NCBI GenBank assembly: GCA_949825065.1
Contig: OX463859.1
Location: forward strand, 14,651,220 to 14,715,219
Length of the DNA stretch: 64,000 bases
Direction of reading: 5' to 3'
Origin: Odontocerum albicorne
Taxonomy: Eukaryota > Arthropoda > Insecta > Trichoptera > Odontoceridae
The notes under the pieces were generated by a model that ran no database searches, had not been told where the DNA came from, and saw only the letters and a program-made list of their open reading frames with translations. Positions 1-10,845 of this stretch are shown in pieces. How positions within the stretch are numbered: the stretch's first letter is position 1; each line of letters starts with the position of its first letter. The position numbers were made by a program, and so were the translations under genes.

Positions 1-639
1 CATGATAGTGATGATCATGGACCAAAAGAAGCTGAGTGATGATGATATAATATTCGAGCAGACTCATAAGATGATGGACGCTGACCTTAACATAGAATTA
101 ACTTATAAAGAAAGCATTAGTCCATCAATCAACCGCCGAAAATTGGGTAGTCCACGGATTCCTATTAATTCCTTTCCATTCGTTTCAATTAATTGATAAG
201 GGGCGATGGGGTCTAATTGCGTGGAAAATGTCCAAGTATTTAGAGACAAAGTAATCGAGGGACATTTTTTTTCATAACCTTATATAAAGCAATTAGGCGC
301 CATTTAACTGGAAAAATGGTTACAACAACGCCGTTATACTCGTACCTGAGGTCGTTTTTATGTCACACATTACCATTTAAATCGTGAAACGTCAAAGGAA
401 ATATATTTTTTTTAAATTAATATATCATTATTATTCTCGCGTTTTCTTGTTTATTTCGGGTCTATGTGTCAAGTCTTCTCTTTTCATCATGATCTGTGCA
501 AAGACATTTTTAGCGTCATATTCAGATTTCATATTATTGGTTGATGATATCCTTCAATGGCTTTTTTGAACAACCTCTTCCTATATTTCTAGGGGCTTCC
601 ATTCCCAGTGTCTAGTTTCCAACACATTCATGTGAATTT
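1..639. other. AT-rich stretch, no gene seen
   Basis: No domain-like ORF or recognisable repeat was seen. One TACTCGTA octamer lies at 337-344. Confidence 0.5.
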
Positions 640-1020
640 CTTTGTACGTCGTCGTCGTTGCTGGGCCTTGTAGTTGAGGATCTCCTCATCATTGCAACGT
701 CAGTTCAGTAGGAAAACCAAGCAGTGCCATGGAACTTTTTTAAGTAAGAGAACCATTGCACACCAGCAAACTCACCGATACACCACTGTACTGGATCCGA
801 TGGCACACCGAAGTGAGACGATCAGAGCACACTGGCATATTTTCCCTCTTTTTGAAAGAATAGATATGATCGAAGTCAAAAGTATTTTAATACCCCAAAA
901 TACTAGGCAAAAAAAATGGCTGTGTCATTCGAGGGGAGAAGTACATGGCAGGCTTCGAACCGGCGACCTTCCGCACGAAAGTCCAGTGCACTACCGCGAG
1001 ACCACGCATATCGTACATGT
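640..1020 (-). mobile_element. SINE-B copy, tRNA-derived, nearly full length
   Basis: Read on the minus strand, the tRNA-like head starts near 1018. It has an A-box-like TGGTCTCGCGG and a canonical B box GGTTCGAAGCC (about 60 nt apart in tRNA fashion). A body follows that recurs at 11.1, 18.4 and 48.1 kb, including the block ATCCAGTACAG and a 3' end with a CGACGACGA run near 650. This is the only copy in the window with head and body uninterrupted and both promoter boxes good. It was presumably transcribed by RNA polymerase III. The short ORFs across it are incidental. Confidence 0.75.
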
Positions 1021-1434
1021 CAATGGCACTTTTTTGAACAAGTTCTTGACGACCTTTATGGCATTGTTGATAAGACACCTGTCATTCAACCCAAGTGTTT
1101 GCGGATTCAATTCTTTTTGAAATCAAGATTTTTGAAAAGGATTCCAGTCTGATTTTCACTTACGGCATATTTAAAATATTTGGTTGTAAGACATTACAAC
1201 ATAATCATAAGCACGCCAGGCTGTAGTATAAGCAACGAAGCAAAGCCTCTCTGAATTTCAACAAAATTGAAGCAAATTTCAGGGAACGTCTAACATACTT
1301 ATTCCTTAATTTTAGAAGTTTAATTTAAATTAATATTACATTTTTTAATAAAAAATCAATACACCTTAGTGTCCTGTGTCTCTAAACCCAATACGTCACT
1401 CCCGAGACTAAAACAATGTATCCTTTTTTTTCAA
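1021..1434. other. Unassigned stretch
   Basis: No gene or repeat was recognised. Confidence 0.4.
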
Positions 1435-1515
1435 AAAGCACAAACGAGAATCAAACTTGCAGCCCCCCGTTTGTAATACAGACGTCTTACCAACCTATCA
1501 CGGACGATGTGTCGA
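1435..1515 (-). mobile_element. tRNA-like SINE head (SINE-A type)
   Basis: The minus strand shows a CGTGATAGGTTGGTAAGACG head followed about 30 nt later by a degraded B box. The body and tail are absent or unrecognisable. Confidence 0.45.
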
Positions 1516-2099
1516 CCAAACTAGGGTTGAGGAATGCTATTCTCTTTGTGGAGTATAACATAAACTTTTTCATGAAAATTTATTGGTTATCAAATTTTGG
1601 ATGCCAGAATTCACAGTTTGTGCGCAAACTATAAATCAACCGAATCAACTTTGTGATAAATGTACAAATGTATATGCATTCTGATTCCAATAGTTTTCAC
1701 CAATATACAGTGGGATAACAGCTGCTCGACACAATTATTTAAGGGGCATGTTTTTTCAATCATATTATATTGCTTGAAAAAGATGTAGATTTATTTTTGG
1801 AACCATTTAATAATAGCAGAACAATCATATGGTATTTAATGAATTTGCGAGTTATTAAGGTTTTAAACTGTAAAAGTTGTCTGATTATCCTCCATGCGTA
1901 GCTCCTGAGACAGACTATTCTACGAAACAGTTTCAGCGCTACAAAAGAAACAGTTAAAATCCTTTCACTTATAAGCCCTGTGTGGCTCGATCGGATCGCT
2001 GAAGTAATGGATTCCAGAACTCAACCTTGAGTTCAGTCGAGATATCATTAATATAGCGCTCAGAGATGTTGTCAGGCACCATTCCCCTAAGGACCTTGA
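1516..2099. other. Unassigned AT-rich stretch
   Basis: No supported feature. Confidence 0.4.
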
Positions 2100-2270
2100 A
2101 CACCACTGTGTTGTAATGTACTATACTTTCGTTGCATACAGTACAACTTGGTGGGCTTATTGCCGAGTGGCGATCTCTTTCAATCAACCAGAAAAATGTT
2201 GAAGAGGTCTTAAATCTAAATCAAACTGAAATCCTTGAAAAAAAATTTACTTCCAACGGGAAACTAACCC
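2100..2270 (-). mobile_element. SINE-A body and tail
   Basis: The minus strand carries the SINE-A 3' end: a tail near 2104-2150 derived from TGTATACAACG/TACAGTACAAC, then GGCAATAAGCC-like and TTGAAAGAGAT-like blocks. The head is missing or decayed beyond 2270. Confidence 0.6.
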
Positions 2271-2519
2271 GTGGGCTAGAAAATAAGCATTTCACCAAAT
2301 AGAAAATAGGGGTTGTTAGAAAAGATCATGAAGCACAATTTATTATTTTTTTAGTGTGTCTAAACCATTAGTTGATTTGATAAGAAAAAACTATTTTTAA
2401 TTACTTTATTTCTTAGAATGACCAAATATTCAACACATAAAATATAAAATAGATTACTTGCACAACGATATTTCAAAATAAAAGATACGTCAAAAGCACT
2501 TTATTTTTTAATCTATAAA

Positions 2520-2725
2520 AGGTGTGTAAGAGGAAAATCAAGGAAAGTAATGTTGAACGAAGTGAATGATATTCTGAAAGAAGGAAACGTAGAAAGTCAG
2601 AGAAATCGTAGAAGTTGTATGGATTTAGAAGAGGTTAAAGATGTGTGTCGAGATATAAAAATATGCTGATCTATCCTCTCTGCCTATCCGAAAGAGAAAA
2701 TGACGTGATGGTATGTATGTGTGCA
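2520..2725 (+). mobile_element. LINE-S C-terminal fragment
   Basis: Reads as the retrotransposon C-terminal tail: NEVNDILKEGNVESQRNRR, then DLEEVKDVCRD, then SILSAYP, then stop. A GTATGTATGT-type simple tail follows the coding end. In this family the tail follows the reverse transcriptase domain, so the copy is a 5'-truncated insertion and not a gene. Confidence 0.65.
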
Positions 2726-3640
2726 AAAGATTCATAAGTGATACGATAGAAGTTTGAGTATACCAACAAGTAGTATGCTTACCATAGGGATGTCAATAAT
2801 GAAAAATAATTCAAAAGAACAAAGTAACATGGGAGTACACCAACACAAGCAGTTTTCCTTCATCCGATCATTCATTTCTCTATCATGCATTGTTAAAGCA
2901 GATAGTTTCGGTAAGTTACACATTAATTAATATTTTATGCCCCTAGGGAATTAAACAAAAAATTTTGTCGTATAAGAGGACAATAGCTGTGAGTAGATGT
3001 ATAGCTTACAATAAATACAATTTCCATGTATACAGAACAACCTTGCGGCATTTTAGCCACGTGATAATCTCTTCAATCGAATATGTTAAAGAAAATTTAA
3101 AACCAGGTTTGTACAAAATGTATTTCCTTAAAAAAATCGGTTACAAACAAAAACCAAACCCGCAACCAAAACAGACATCTTATCAACTTAGCTGATATAG
3201 TATATCCTTCATGATGGAATATGATTGTCAGCTATCTTATGAATGGAATACGTCTGTGCATGTATTTGTATATAGTATGCAAAGTGTTGCACTTCAACAA
3301 GCACACAGTCTTGACAGATCAAGCCTAAAGTTCCAATAGCAAGAAAATCAATATTCCGAAACGATTTAATCTACTGCTGTCTTTCATTAGGATGAGTTTT
3401 ATATCGCACTATTTTTGTATTGTATTTTAATGGTAATTCTACGAATTAATGGAATACAGCATATGAACTACCAAAAAATATTAAATAAATCGGAAAATGG
3501 TTGATGAGTAAAACAGGTCTTCCTTATCATGTATGCTTACTAATTAGACCGTGGTCGCCGACAACTACGCCATGGGGGTTGTTAATGGTGACGTTTTCAA
3601 AAATACTTCCTGCGCGTTTGCTGAACAATGAATCACTTAT
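2726..3640. other. Unassigned AT-rich stretch
   Basis: No recognisable domain, repeat or RNA gene. Confidence 0.4.
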
Positions 3641-3667
3641 GTTTAAAAGAAGAAAAAAACATAAAAC

Positions 3668-3673
3668 TTTATT
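3668..3673 (-). promoter_or_regulatory. Possible polyadenylation signal AATAAA
   Basis: The hexamer lies about 40 nt downstream of the stop of the candidate exon at 3713-3938 and is followed by a T-rich stretch. Confidence 0.3.
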
Positions 3674-3712
3674 CAGGAATCAATTTCTTAAACTGTAAAA
3701 TTTGCTACATCA

Positions 3713-3938
3713 CTGTATTTGCCAATAGAATCCTAACTTAACTTCAACAGATTCAGCAGAATCAATATAGAAACTGGATTTAATGCTGTCCATTACTGAC
3801 AGCTGGCTGCCTGCCGCTGAAGCGGAACAAAGAGTCTGGATATCGTGCAGCTGTGTTGATCCACTCTTCTCTCCAGATAGTTCCAACCAATTAATCGTAT
3901 CATCTGAATTAACCTTAATCTTCAACAAACAACCATAG
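3713..3938 (-). CDS. Candidate terminal exon of an unknown host gene
   Basis: The minus strand encodes about 75 residues in one open frame (from YGCLLKIKVNSDD to VKLGFYWQIQ, then TGA). The composition is balanced and protein-like, unlike the surrounding AT-rich shadows. An AG at 3939-3940 could be a splice acceptor, although the upstream tract is only weakly pyrimidine-rich. A canonical polyadenylation hexamer AATAAA lies at 3668-3673 on the minus strand, about 40 nt past the stop, which fits a last coding exon. I recognise no family. It could also be a chance ORF of this length. No homologous copy was seen elsewhere in the window, which argues against a dispersed repeat. Confidence 0.33.
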
Positions 3939-4083
3939 CTGATGCTTCTATGGTTATGTAATAAACATTTATGTTTGTTTTCAATTTATCGATTAAGCGT
4001 TTTTTTTAGTTTTGTACGGAAATAATAATAAATTTATTATGTTGTTTATAGTTAAGGCATTAACGTTGTGGAGGTTCAAAGAC

Positions 4084-4158
4084 ATTGTAATTTATTTTTA
4101 TCAAACACTGTTTATTCCACTTTGGAATAAACAGTGTTTGATAAAAATAAATTACAAT
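4084..4158. repeat. Perfect 36-bp inverted repeat, fold-back MITE remnant
   Basis: The arms 4084-4119 and 4123-4158 are exact reverse complements with a 3-nt loop. The arm sequence (CAAACACTGTTTATTCCA core) is the terminal inverted repeat of the MITE at 38949-39153. This looks like two termini of that family joined without the centre. Confidence 0.8.
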
Positions 4159-4404
4159 ATATTTATTTATTACAGATTTTAAGGCGAATGTAGTGCATAC
4201 GAATTGAAATGGCAAAATCAACTATGATAAGTCTGACAGAGGTATGACTTAACCGGTCTATACTCAGATAATTCAAAATCCGTCTAGTTAAATCACTAAG
4301 GTAAAGTATTCTCAATTTGAGATTACCGAAAGAGTTTCGATAAGCTGGAAAAAATCCTAACGTAGAACCAGTTCAGTCTAAAATTTAAAACAGTCCAGAA
4401 GTGA

Positions 4405-4475
4405 ATCGGTCAGGAATCGAACCTGGGAGCGCCCGCTTGCATAGTGTGAGTGCTAACCATAAGACCATATTCTTA
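4405..4475 (-). mobile_element. tRNA-like sequence, probable SINE head
   Basis: The minus strand shows TGGTCTTATGGTTAGCACTC, with the B box GGTTCGATTCC about 30 nt later. Spacing fits a tRNA but I could not close a full cloverleaf, so a SINE head is more likely than a functional tRNA gene. Confidence 0.4.
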
Positions 4476-4479
4476 TAAC

Positions 4480-5335
4480 ACTATTACGTTACACAAAATT
4501 ACCAGAGTATAGAACATTACCTAATGAAATGCTCTAGCAGAATCAACCTGCTGATCGTCTTAGAACTTAGATCTCGTTGCCATCGAACGTTAGATTTAAT
4601 TTGTCGAATTTGTTTGCTTACTGAAGAGCAATAGCTTGCACACTATAATACGCACACTTAGGTTATTTTCACTAGAGCTAGCCCATTGCATATATCAACA
4701 GTTTAAAGCACATATATTGTATAGGTATGCCAATAAAGCGTATTTTGGGAAATGGATATTTAAAGTGGATTTCAATACCACATCAAAATAAAAAATAAAA
4801 AAGTTTGTATACATAAAAATAAATTTTCTGAATAATGATACAAATGTGTATATATTATATTAATTTCTTGGCAAAATATGTTTTGCTTCTATGATTATTT
4901 GTTTAAAAAATTCGACGAAATGTGGAATTTTTATGTTTGACACGCAAAATAAACAGACTGAAAATTTAGCAAAAACCTACTTTTATAATAAGGTAACATT
5001 TTATCAACTACCATTAAATTAAACAAATTAATAAAAGAACTTGAGGCTGGGAAAGTAGTCAATATGATCTTTAACTTTACAAATATCCCGGATATACCAT
5101 TAATGTATACACAGAATATTCGCTTAGGTTATAAATTCGCAGTGAAATTGTGTTTCGTTAACATAATATTTGTATACTAAGTAAACAGGAATATTGTAAA
5201 TAATTTCGCATAATATTACCTAGAAAATGGTCAAAGTTAGACAAACAATTTATGTGCTTTAAACAGTTTATATGTATGTTAGAAGTAAGCTTGCATATAT
5301 ATTATCGTCGATGACTTAAGAGTCCACATTTTTTT
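4480..5335. other. Unassigned AT-rich stretch
   Basis: No supported feature. Confidence 0.4.
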
Positions 5336-5339
5336 ACAG

Positions 5340-5690
5340 TATCTAACGATGAAAATAAGTTTTACGAAAGGTCTAAAAAATCCAATAAGATCTTCTAAAA
5401 TGAATAGAGGACTTTGGGAAAAGGTTCCTCATCCGACGACTGCTAAACTGATGACCGGAGGGCTGTTTCACGCGCTACAGAGAGCTGACAAGCCGCTTTG
5501 TGGGGGATCCCAGTCAATCAACTGGAGATTCTTGAGCATAAGATTCTTGAGCATAAGATTCTTGAGCAACTGGAGATTCTTGGCCTACGGCCCAGAAACT
5601 CATTCACGGAGATCCGTCAAACTCATCCACGGACTCGAGAAAAAGCAAAACGAGTTTAACGAAGAAATCATAAAAGTTTCAGAGGGATAA
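5340..5690 (+). CDS. Candidate exon of an unknown gene
   Basis: A good splice-acceptor context (CATTTTTTTACAG) ends at 5339. The frame from 5340 stays open for about 116 codons to TAA at 5688-5690, with an internal ATG at 5349. GC content is visibly higher than the flanks. The predicted product is basic and contains a short internal duplication (residues RFLSI repeated, from a 15-bp unit near 5528-5575). No known domain was recognised and no donor or polyadenylation site was settled. It may be a host terminal exon, or a fragment of an unfamiliar mobile element. Confidence 0.3.
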   Translation, partial: YLTMKISFTKGLKNPIRSSKMNRGLWEKVPHPTTAKLMTGGLFHALQRADKPLCGGSQSINWRFLSIRFLSIRFLSNWRFLAYGPETHSRRSVKLIHGLEKKQNEFNEEIIKVSEG

Positions 5691-6121
5691 TATAGGCATC
5701 AAAAGTATTCGGCCTTCTTTAATGGATTTAAAGCTTGTCCTCATGGACAGCGTGAGGAATGATTCTGTTATACCCCATCTTTAGTAGTTGTCAATAACTT
5801 CATTTCTTCCTTAGAAGGACTTTCGTTGAATCCCGGAGCAGGATGTTTTACTAATGTGAGGTAACAGAATTAAATAGATGATATTTTCAAATTATATATG
5901 TATGAAATCAATAACACTTACGTATAGTTTAAACTATTAAAGCTAAGAGATGGCCGATAATTATTAGAATGACAGCTTTGAATATTTAGCATTACATATT
6001 TATACGTTACAATATGGCTCCAGTGGATGGGGAAAAGAGGAACAGATAACAAAATATTATTTTAAAAGTATGTTTTATAGCAAGAGGATTGGTGGGTTTA
6101 TCAACACATAGGTATTTTATG
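5691..6121. other. Unassigned stretch after the candidate exon
   Basis: A short segment near 5817-5863 is bounded by TTCTTCCTTAG and GTAACA, an arrangement that could be a very small exon. Too short to support. Confidence 0.25.
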
Positions 6122-6338
6122 AAGGGCAATCACTTTAATAAAGCTGATTCCCATACAACGGAAACAATGAGATGTTATGATTGGTCGGCGCGCGTGGACA
6201 TTTACACGTGAGTATAATACTCGTTTAATAAAGGGCAATCAATTTAATAAAGCTGGTTCCCATACAACGGAAACAATGAGATGTTATGATTGGTCAGCGC
6301 GCGTGGACATTTACACGTGAGCATAATACTCGTTTATT
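6122..6338. repeat. Tandem duplication, 109-bp unit, two copies
   Basis: Units start at 6122 and 6231 (AAGGGCAATC) and end with ACTCGTTTA. They differ at only a few positions, so the duplication is recent. Confidence 0.85.
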
Positions 6339-6815
6339 GATAGGTACCTATGGTAGACCTATCAAGGTTACATTAATTCGCACCCCTTGCTTGTGCGATT
6401 CTCGAACTTCAAGAGGAAGACAGCGATACACCAAAATAAAAAAAACTGTTGAGATCAGGTATGCTTATTACTGAATCACTCATTAAAAGGAGATACCTGC
6501 TCTTCATAGAGGCACGAGATGCATACGATTGCAGCAGGTGTGGACTAGCAACGGTAGAATAGTCACCAGAACTTCGGGCAAAGAACAAGCGGTCCTGTCT
6601 ACGAAACGCGATCTCTGCGAGCTGCTAAGAGGTCGATAGATGATTGCCACAGCTACTCCCGCTCCAAGAAGACAAACAAGGAAGGCATTCAAGTGTTGTA
6701 ACAGATTGTCTTGACTTAGAAAATTAATACAATTTTCCCTATCTTTAAATATTTTTTGATGATTGATACAATTGTTCCGTCAATGCAATAAATATATATG
6801 TGTCACGTTCAGTTA
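6339..6815. other. Unassigned stretch
   Basis: No supported feature. Confidence 0.35.
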
Positions 6816-7506
6816 TTGTTTTTTTTTTATAGGCAATCCAACCAAACAAGGATGATTTGTGCCACCAAATTCAAGTCATTATGCAACTACATATATGAAC
6901 AATGTAGTAAAACTTTTTTTTTATTACAATTCTAGACACTTTAAAGTTTCAACTGGTTAAGCTTCAAAAATGTTATAATCAATATATAAGTGGAAAAGTT
7001 CGACGAAGAAATAAGAAACGCAACATTCATTAGACGTGGTAAAAATATAGATTTTAGTAAATCAAACCTGTCTCGCAAAGAACAACCGAAAAATAAATAG
7101 TCCATAACTTCATCATCCTGACAACACGGGATATTACACAATATCCATTCTGTAAAAGTGTACCCATTCTGTTAAGGTGACTAGCCACCACGCATTGGCC
7201 CGTCCTCAAACGACACATGACAGACACTGATCTTGTTCATTCTTATTATTATATATTAAACCATGGTTTCAGTGGGATAAATTGTTGGACTGATTTATGT
7301 CTAGAGCCCTTATATACACCAGTCATATCCCAATCCAACGCCAATCGGTGCCAAGTGTCATATTCAATTTTATTCAAAAGATCAGTTATTGACTGGGAAA
7401 AATCAGATAGGGGACAACCGGTACAACATGCTGCATTTGCCAAGGAATCAACACATTCATTACCACTGATACCAATATGTGAAAGAATCCAAGCTAGAGT
7501 TTTTTT
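6816..7506 (-). mobile_element. LINE-H: non-LTR retrotransposon 3' end with RNase H
   Basis: On the minus strand, 7505-7250 encodes an RNase H C-terminal part reading SWILSHIGISGNECVDSLAN, where the expected family motif is W.P.H.GI.GNE.AD.LA. After decayed sequence, 7141-6941 encodes CNIPCCQDDEVMDYLFFGCS, a Cys/His zinc-knuckle-like segment, then a stop. A 3' UTR follows and ends in GCCTATAAAAAAAAAA at about 6820, an A-rich tail. The order RNase H then Cys-rich end is that of I/Jockey-group elements. The copy is 5'-truncated at about 7506 and carries frameshifts, so it is a pseudogene copy. Its C-terminal segment is the parent sequence of the satellite at 9376-10573. Confidence 0.7.
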
Positions 7507-7857
7507 GACAAATATTTTTTTTGTAATTTTTTAATAAATAATTGTTGGACAAATAATGCCACTCAAACAATTACCTGAAATTGAATGAAGAGCACTTAGG
7601 GAAAAGCTATTATTAATTCAGTCATTAGAAATAGATGATTGATCAAAGATTGTACGTTATTTTAAGCTTAACACCGACCGACTACCGACGTTTGTTTGTA
7701 TGCATTTATAACCAACGGTAGCCGTCAAATTTTAGGTAAACAAACAAGTCACTTAACTAGTGAATGAAATAATTTTAACATTGTTCACATAAGCTGTTGT
7801 GTATGTACACAGCATTGTGAAGAAATAATCGATGATATTATTTTTTTCTATAATTTA
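7507..7857. other. Unassigned AT-rich stretch
   Basis: No supported feature. Confidence 0.35.
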
Positions 7858-8025
7858 AATTTTTGAATTTCAAAGTAATATTTCACATGTATTTTTTTAG
7901 AATTGAGTACGTAAGCAGATGTTATTTTTGTTCGTTTTTCCAAAGTTTAAATCTATGAATTTTAGAGTGATGTTTCACGTATTTTATATTGTAGAATTGG
8001 GTGCGTAAGTAGATGTTATTTTTTT
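7858..8025. repeat. Imperfect direct repeat around GTAAGYAGATGTTATTTTT
   Basis: Two diverged copies carry the TTCAC..GTATTT..TAGAATTGRGTRCGTAAG blocks about 100 bp apart. Confidence 0.5.
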
Positions 8026-8584
8026 TAACAGACTGGACGGATAACAATAATAATTTTGAAACGAAAGCTATTTACATGAAAGTTTTAAATAAATAATTAA
8101 GACTCATTATTATTCCCTCTTTCAAAATTTGATTTATTTGATCGGGCGCCTTCTTTACTACTCGTGGAGATATTTTTTCTAAATTTTTCAACATTAATTT
8201 ATTCACGTAGACAAGCCATAACATTTCTTATTTCTTCATATTACCAATCAGAATTCTTTCCTAATCTCCTCATTCTTTTTTCCGTTTTATTTTAATTTTC
8301 CACATATTCTACGCAATGCAATTATTTCAACCGCATTCATCTTACTTTCATTACTTTTTGTCTCGTCCGAATTTCCCTTCATAGGCGATATTTACACAAT
8401 ACTTTATTTTAAATTGAAAATGGGGCAATTAAGATTTTGTAAGCGAAAATATGCGTGATGTAAAATCTGCAATATAATATCTTTTTTTGCATACAAGTTA
8501 TTTTCGTAAAAAACATTTATGTTTGGTTGATAAATTATTTATGATTTATTCGTTTATAATATTCAAAGGAATATTTTTTTCGTC
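8026..8584. other. AT-rich stretch with weak LINE-S similarity
   Basis: Pyrimidine-rich plus strand resembling antisense LINE-S near 8110-8350. Too decayed to delimit. Confidence 0.3.
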
Positions 8585-8800
8585 TATTTCCCTTTGAGAG
8601 TAGGTAGAGGGGACAGAACGCTATTTTTTTTCTTTCACAAAATACTTCCACATCCATACATCTTCTCGTACAGTTCGATCCGTTTTTTTTATCACTTCTT
8701 ACTTTTACAGATCCAATCATACTTTATCGGTTATCCTCTTTCACAACTCTCATTCACGATTGTATTTTCGAATTGTTTCATCAGTGTTTCGTGACTATCA
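8585..8800 (-). mobile_element. LINE-S C-terminal fragment
   Basis: The minus strand shows the terminal SVLSPLPTLKG-type motif at about 8590-8625, preceded by decayed family sequence (DPIMIG, CMDVEVFC-like). Confidence 0.5.
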
Positions 8801-9375
8801 GTTTAACAGGTTCAAACCTACTCAACGTGATATTTTTCATTATACTAAACACAACAACATTTTATTCACATTCATTCTAAATATTCACATTTCTAAATCG
8901 GTTCGATATCGTCACACCATATATTATTTTCAATATACGCAATTTTATTGTATTCACTCGACTCCTTTATTTCATTTTCCACATCCACGTTTCACATCCA
9001 TCCATCATTGTTGGCATTTATACATTATTTTAAACCATCAATTTAACGAATGTTGATAAATACATTTCTTATTAAAATGTTTTTCTTTTATGTACATCTT
9101 TTGATTATACGATACAAAGAGTTTTCTAAGAAAACGTTAATTAAAAAGAATGATACAAAATCAAATCTAATAGCTCGTTCATTAGTTCTTGAAAATGACA
9201 TTTGGCCGGTAAAAAATGGCGCTAGTTATAATGCCTTCACTCGCTCACAAAATTTACGTCACTAGTGCTTATTTTTCTAATTTGAAAATTTCATTTTATA
9301 ATATGTTTACGCGAAAAAAATTTAGTAGCAAAGAAATGAAAAATGAAATAAAATGGAACCTTAGTTTTTTAAACT
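8801..9375. other. AT-rich stretch
   Basis: Contains further weak antisense LINE-S-like blocks (TTTCACATCCATCCATC near 8990). No gene. Confidence 0.3.
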
Positions 9376-10573
9376 TTTTAATCAATTAACTAAACAAGTC
9401 ACCTTTACAGAATGGGTATTGTGGAATCTCAGCTGCGAGTCTGGATGATGAAACTGTAGACCATGTGTTTTAATCAATTAACTAAACAAGTCACCTTTAC
9501 AGAATGGGTATTGTGGAATCTCAGCTGCGAGTCTGGATGATGAAACTGTAGAACATGTATTTTAATCAATTAACTTAACAAGTCACATTTACAGAATGGG
9601 TATTGTGGAATTTCAGCTGCGAGTCTGGATGATGAAACTGTAGACCATGTGTTTTAATCAATTAACTAAAGAAGTCACCTTTACAGAATGGATATTGTGG
9701 AATCTCAGCTGCGAGTCTGGATGATAAAACTGTAGACCATGTATTTTAATCAATTAACTAAACAAGATACCTTTACAGAATGGGTATTGTGGAATCTCAG
9801 CTGCGAGTCTGGATGATGAAACTGTAGACCATGTGTTTTAATCAATTAACTAAAGAAGTCACCTTTACAGAATGGATATTGTGGAATCTCAGCTGCGAGT
9901 CTGGATGATAAAACTGTAGACCATGTATTTTAATCAATTAGCTAAACAAGACACCTTTACAGAATGGGTATTGTGGAATTTCAGCTGCGAGTCTGGATGA
10001 TGAAACTGTAGACCATGTGTTTTAATCAATTAACTAAAGAAGTCACCTTTACAGAATGGATATTGTGGAATCTCAGCTGCGAGTCTGGATGATAAAACTG
10101 TAGACCATGTATTTTAATCAATTAACTAAACAAGACACCTTTACAGAATGGGTATTGTGGAATCTCTGCTGCGAGTCTGGATGATGAAACTGTAGACCAT
10201 GTGTTTTAATCAATTAACTAAAGAAGTCACCTTTACAGAATGGATATTGTGGAATCTCAGCTGCGAGTCTGGATGATAAAACTGTAGACCATGTATTTTA
10301 ATCAATTAGCTAAACAAGACACCTTTACAGAATGGGTATTGTGGAATTTCAGCTGCGAGTCTGGATGATGAAACTGTAGACCATGTGTTTTAATCAATTA
10401 ACTAAAGAAGTCACCTTTACAGAATGGATATTGTGGAATCTCAGCTGCGAGTCTGGATGATAAAACTGTAGACCATGTATTTTAATCAATTAACTAAACA
10501 AGACACCTTTACAGAATGGGTATTGTGTGGAATCTCAGCTGCGAGTCTGGATGATGAAACTGTAGACCATGTA
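9376..10573 (+). repeat. 92-bp satellite, 13 copies, with dimeric/tetrameric higher-order structure
   Basis: Units begin at TTTTAATCAATTA every 92 bp from 9376 to 10480. From copy 3 on, two monomer types alternate: one has GAATGGGTATTG with GATGATGAAAC, the other has GAATGGATATTG with GATGATAAAAC. That gives a 184-bp dimer. Further variants (AATTTCAGCTG in copies 3, 7 and 11; TTAGCTAAAC in copies 7 and 11) recur every fourth copy, giving a 368-bp unit. Translated, the unit reads NGYCGISA..DDETVDHVF, matching the C-terminal Cys/His segment of LINE-H. The last copy continues directly into LINE-H 3' sequence. Confidence 0.95.
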
Positions 10574-10845
10574 TTTTTCGGTAATCCTTTGCGAGATACT
10601 CGTAGATTTGATTAACTAAAAGCCATAACTTTGCCGCGTCCAATTAATGTTGCGTTTCTTCAGGGAATTTTTCTATTTTTGATCAAATTGTTAATTTTTT
10701 TAAGCTTAATTAGTTAAAACTTTGAATTATCTAGCATTGTAATTTTTTTAATTGGTTTTATTATATTTACTCATAATGTCTTTTATTTGGTGACATAAAT
10801 TTTTCTAGTTTGAGTGGATAACCTATTTAAAAAATAATTAATCAA
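10574..10845 (+). mobile_element. LINE-H 3' end continuing out of the satellite
   Basis: Immediately after the last satellite unit the reading frame goes on as FFGNPLRDTRRFD, the counterpart of FFGCSLRDRFD in LINE-H at 6.9-7.1 kb. It then passes through the homologous 3' UTR (AATGTTGCGTTTCTT, TAGCATTGTAAT, TTTGGTGACATAAAT) to GATAACCTATTTAAAAAAT, the probable A-rich end. An octamer TACTCGTA at 10597 sits where the sister copy has CA. Confidence 0.75.

Noticed and set aside
674..1120. 148-codon plus-strand ORF
   Set aside because: It lies across an antisense SINE-B including its tRNA head; no coding signal of its own.
9376..10573. CRISPR-like array
   Set aside because: Units are contiguous 92-bp monomers without unique spacers, in a eukaryotic repeat context.
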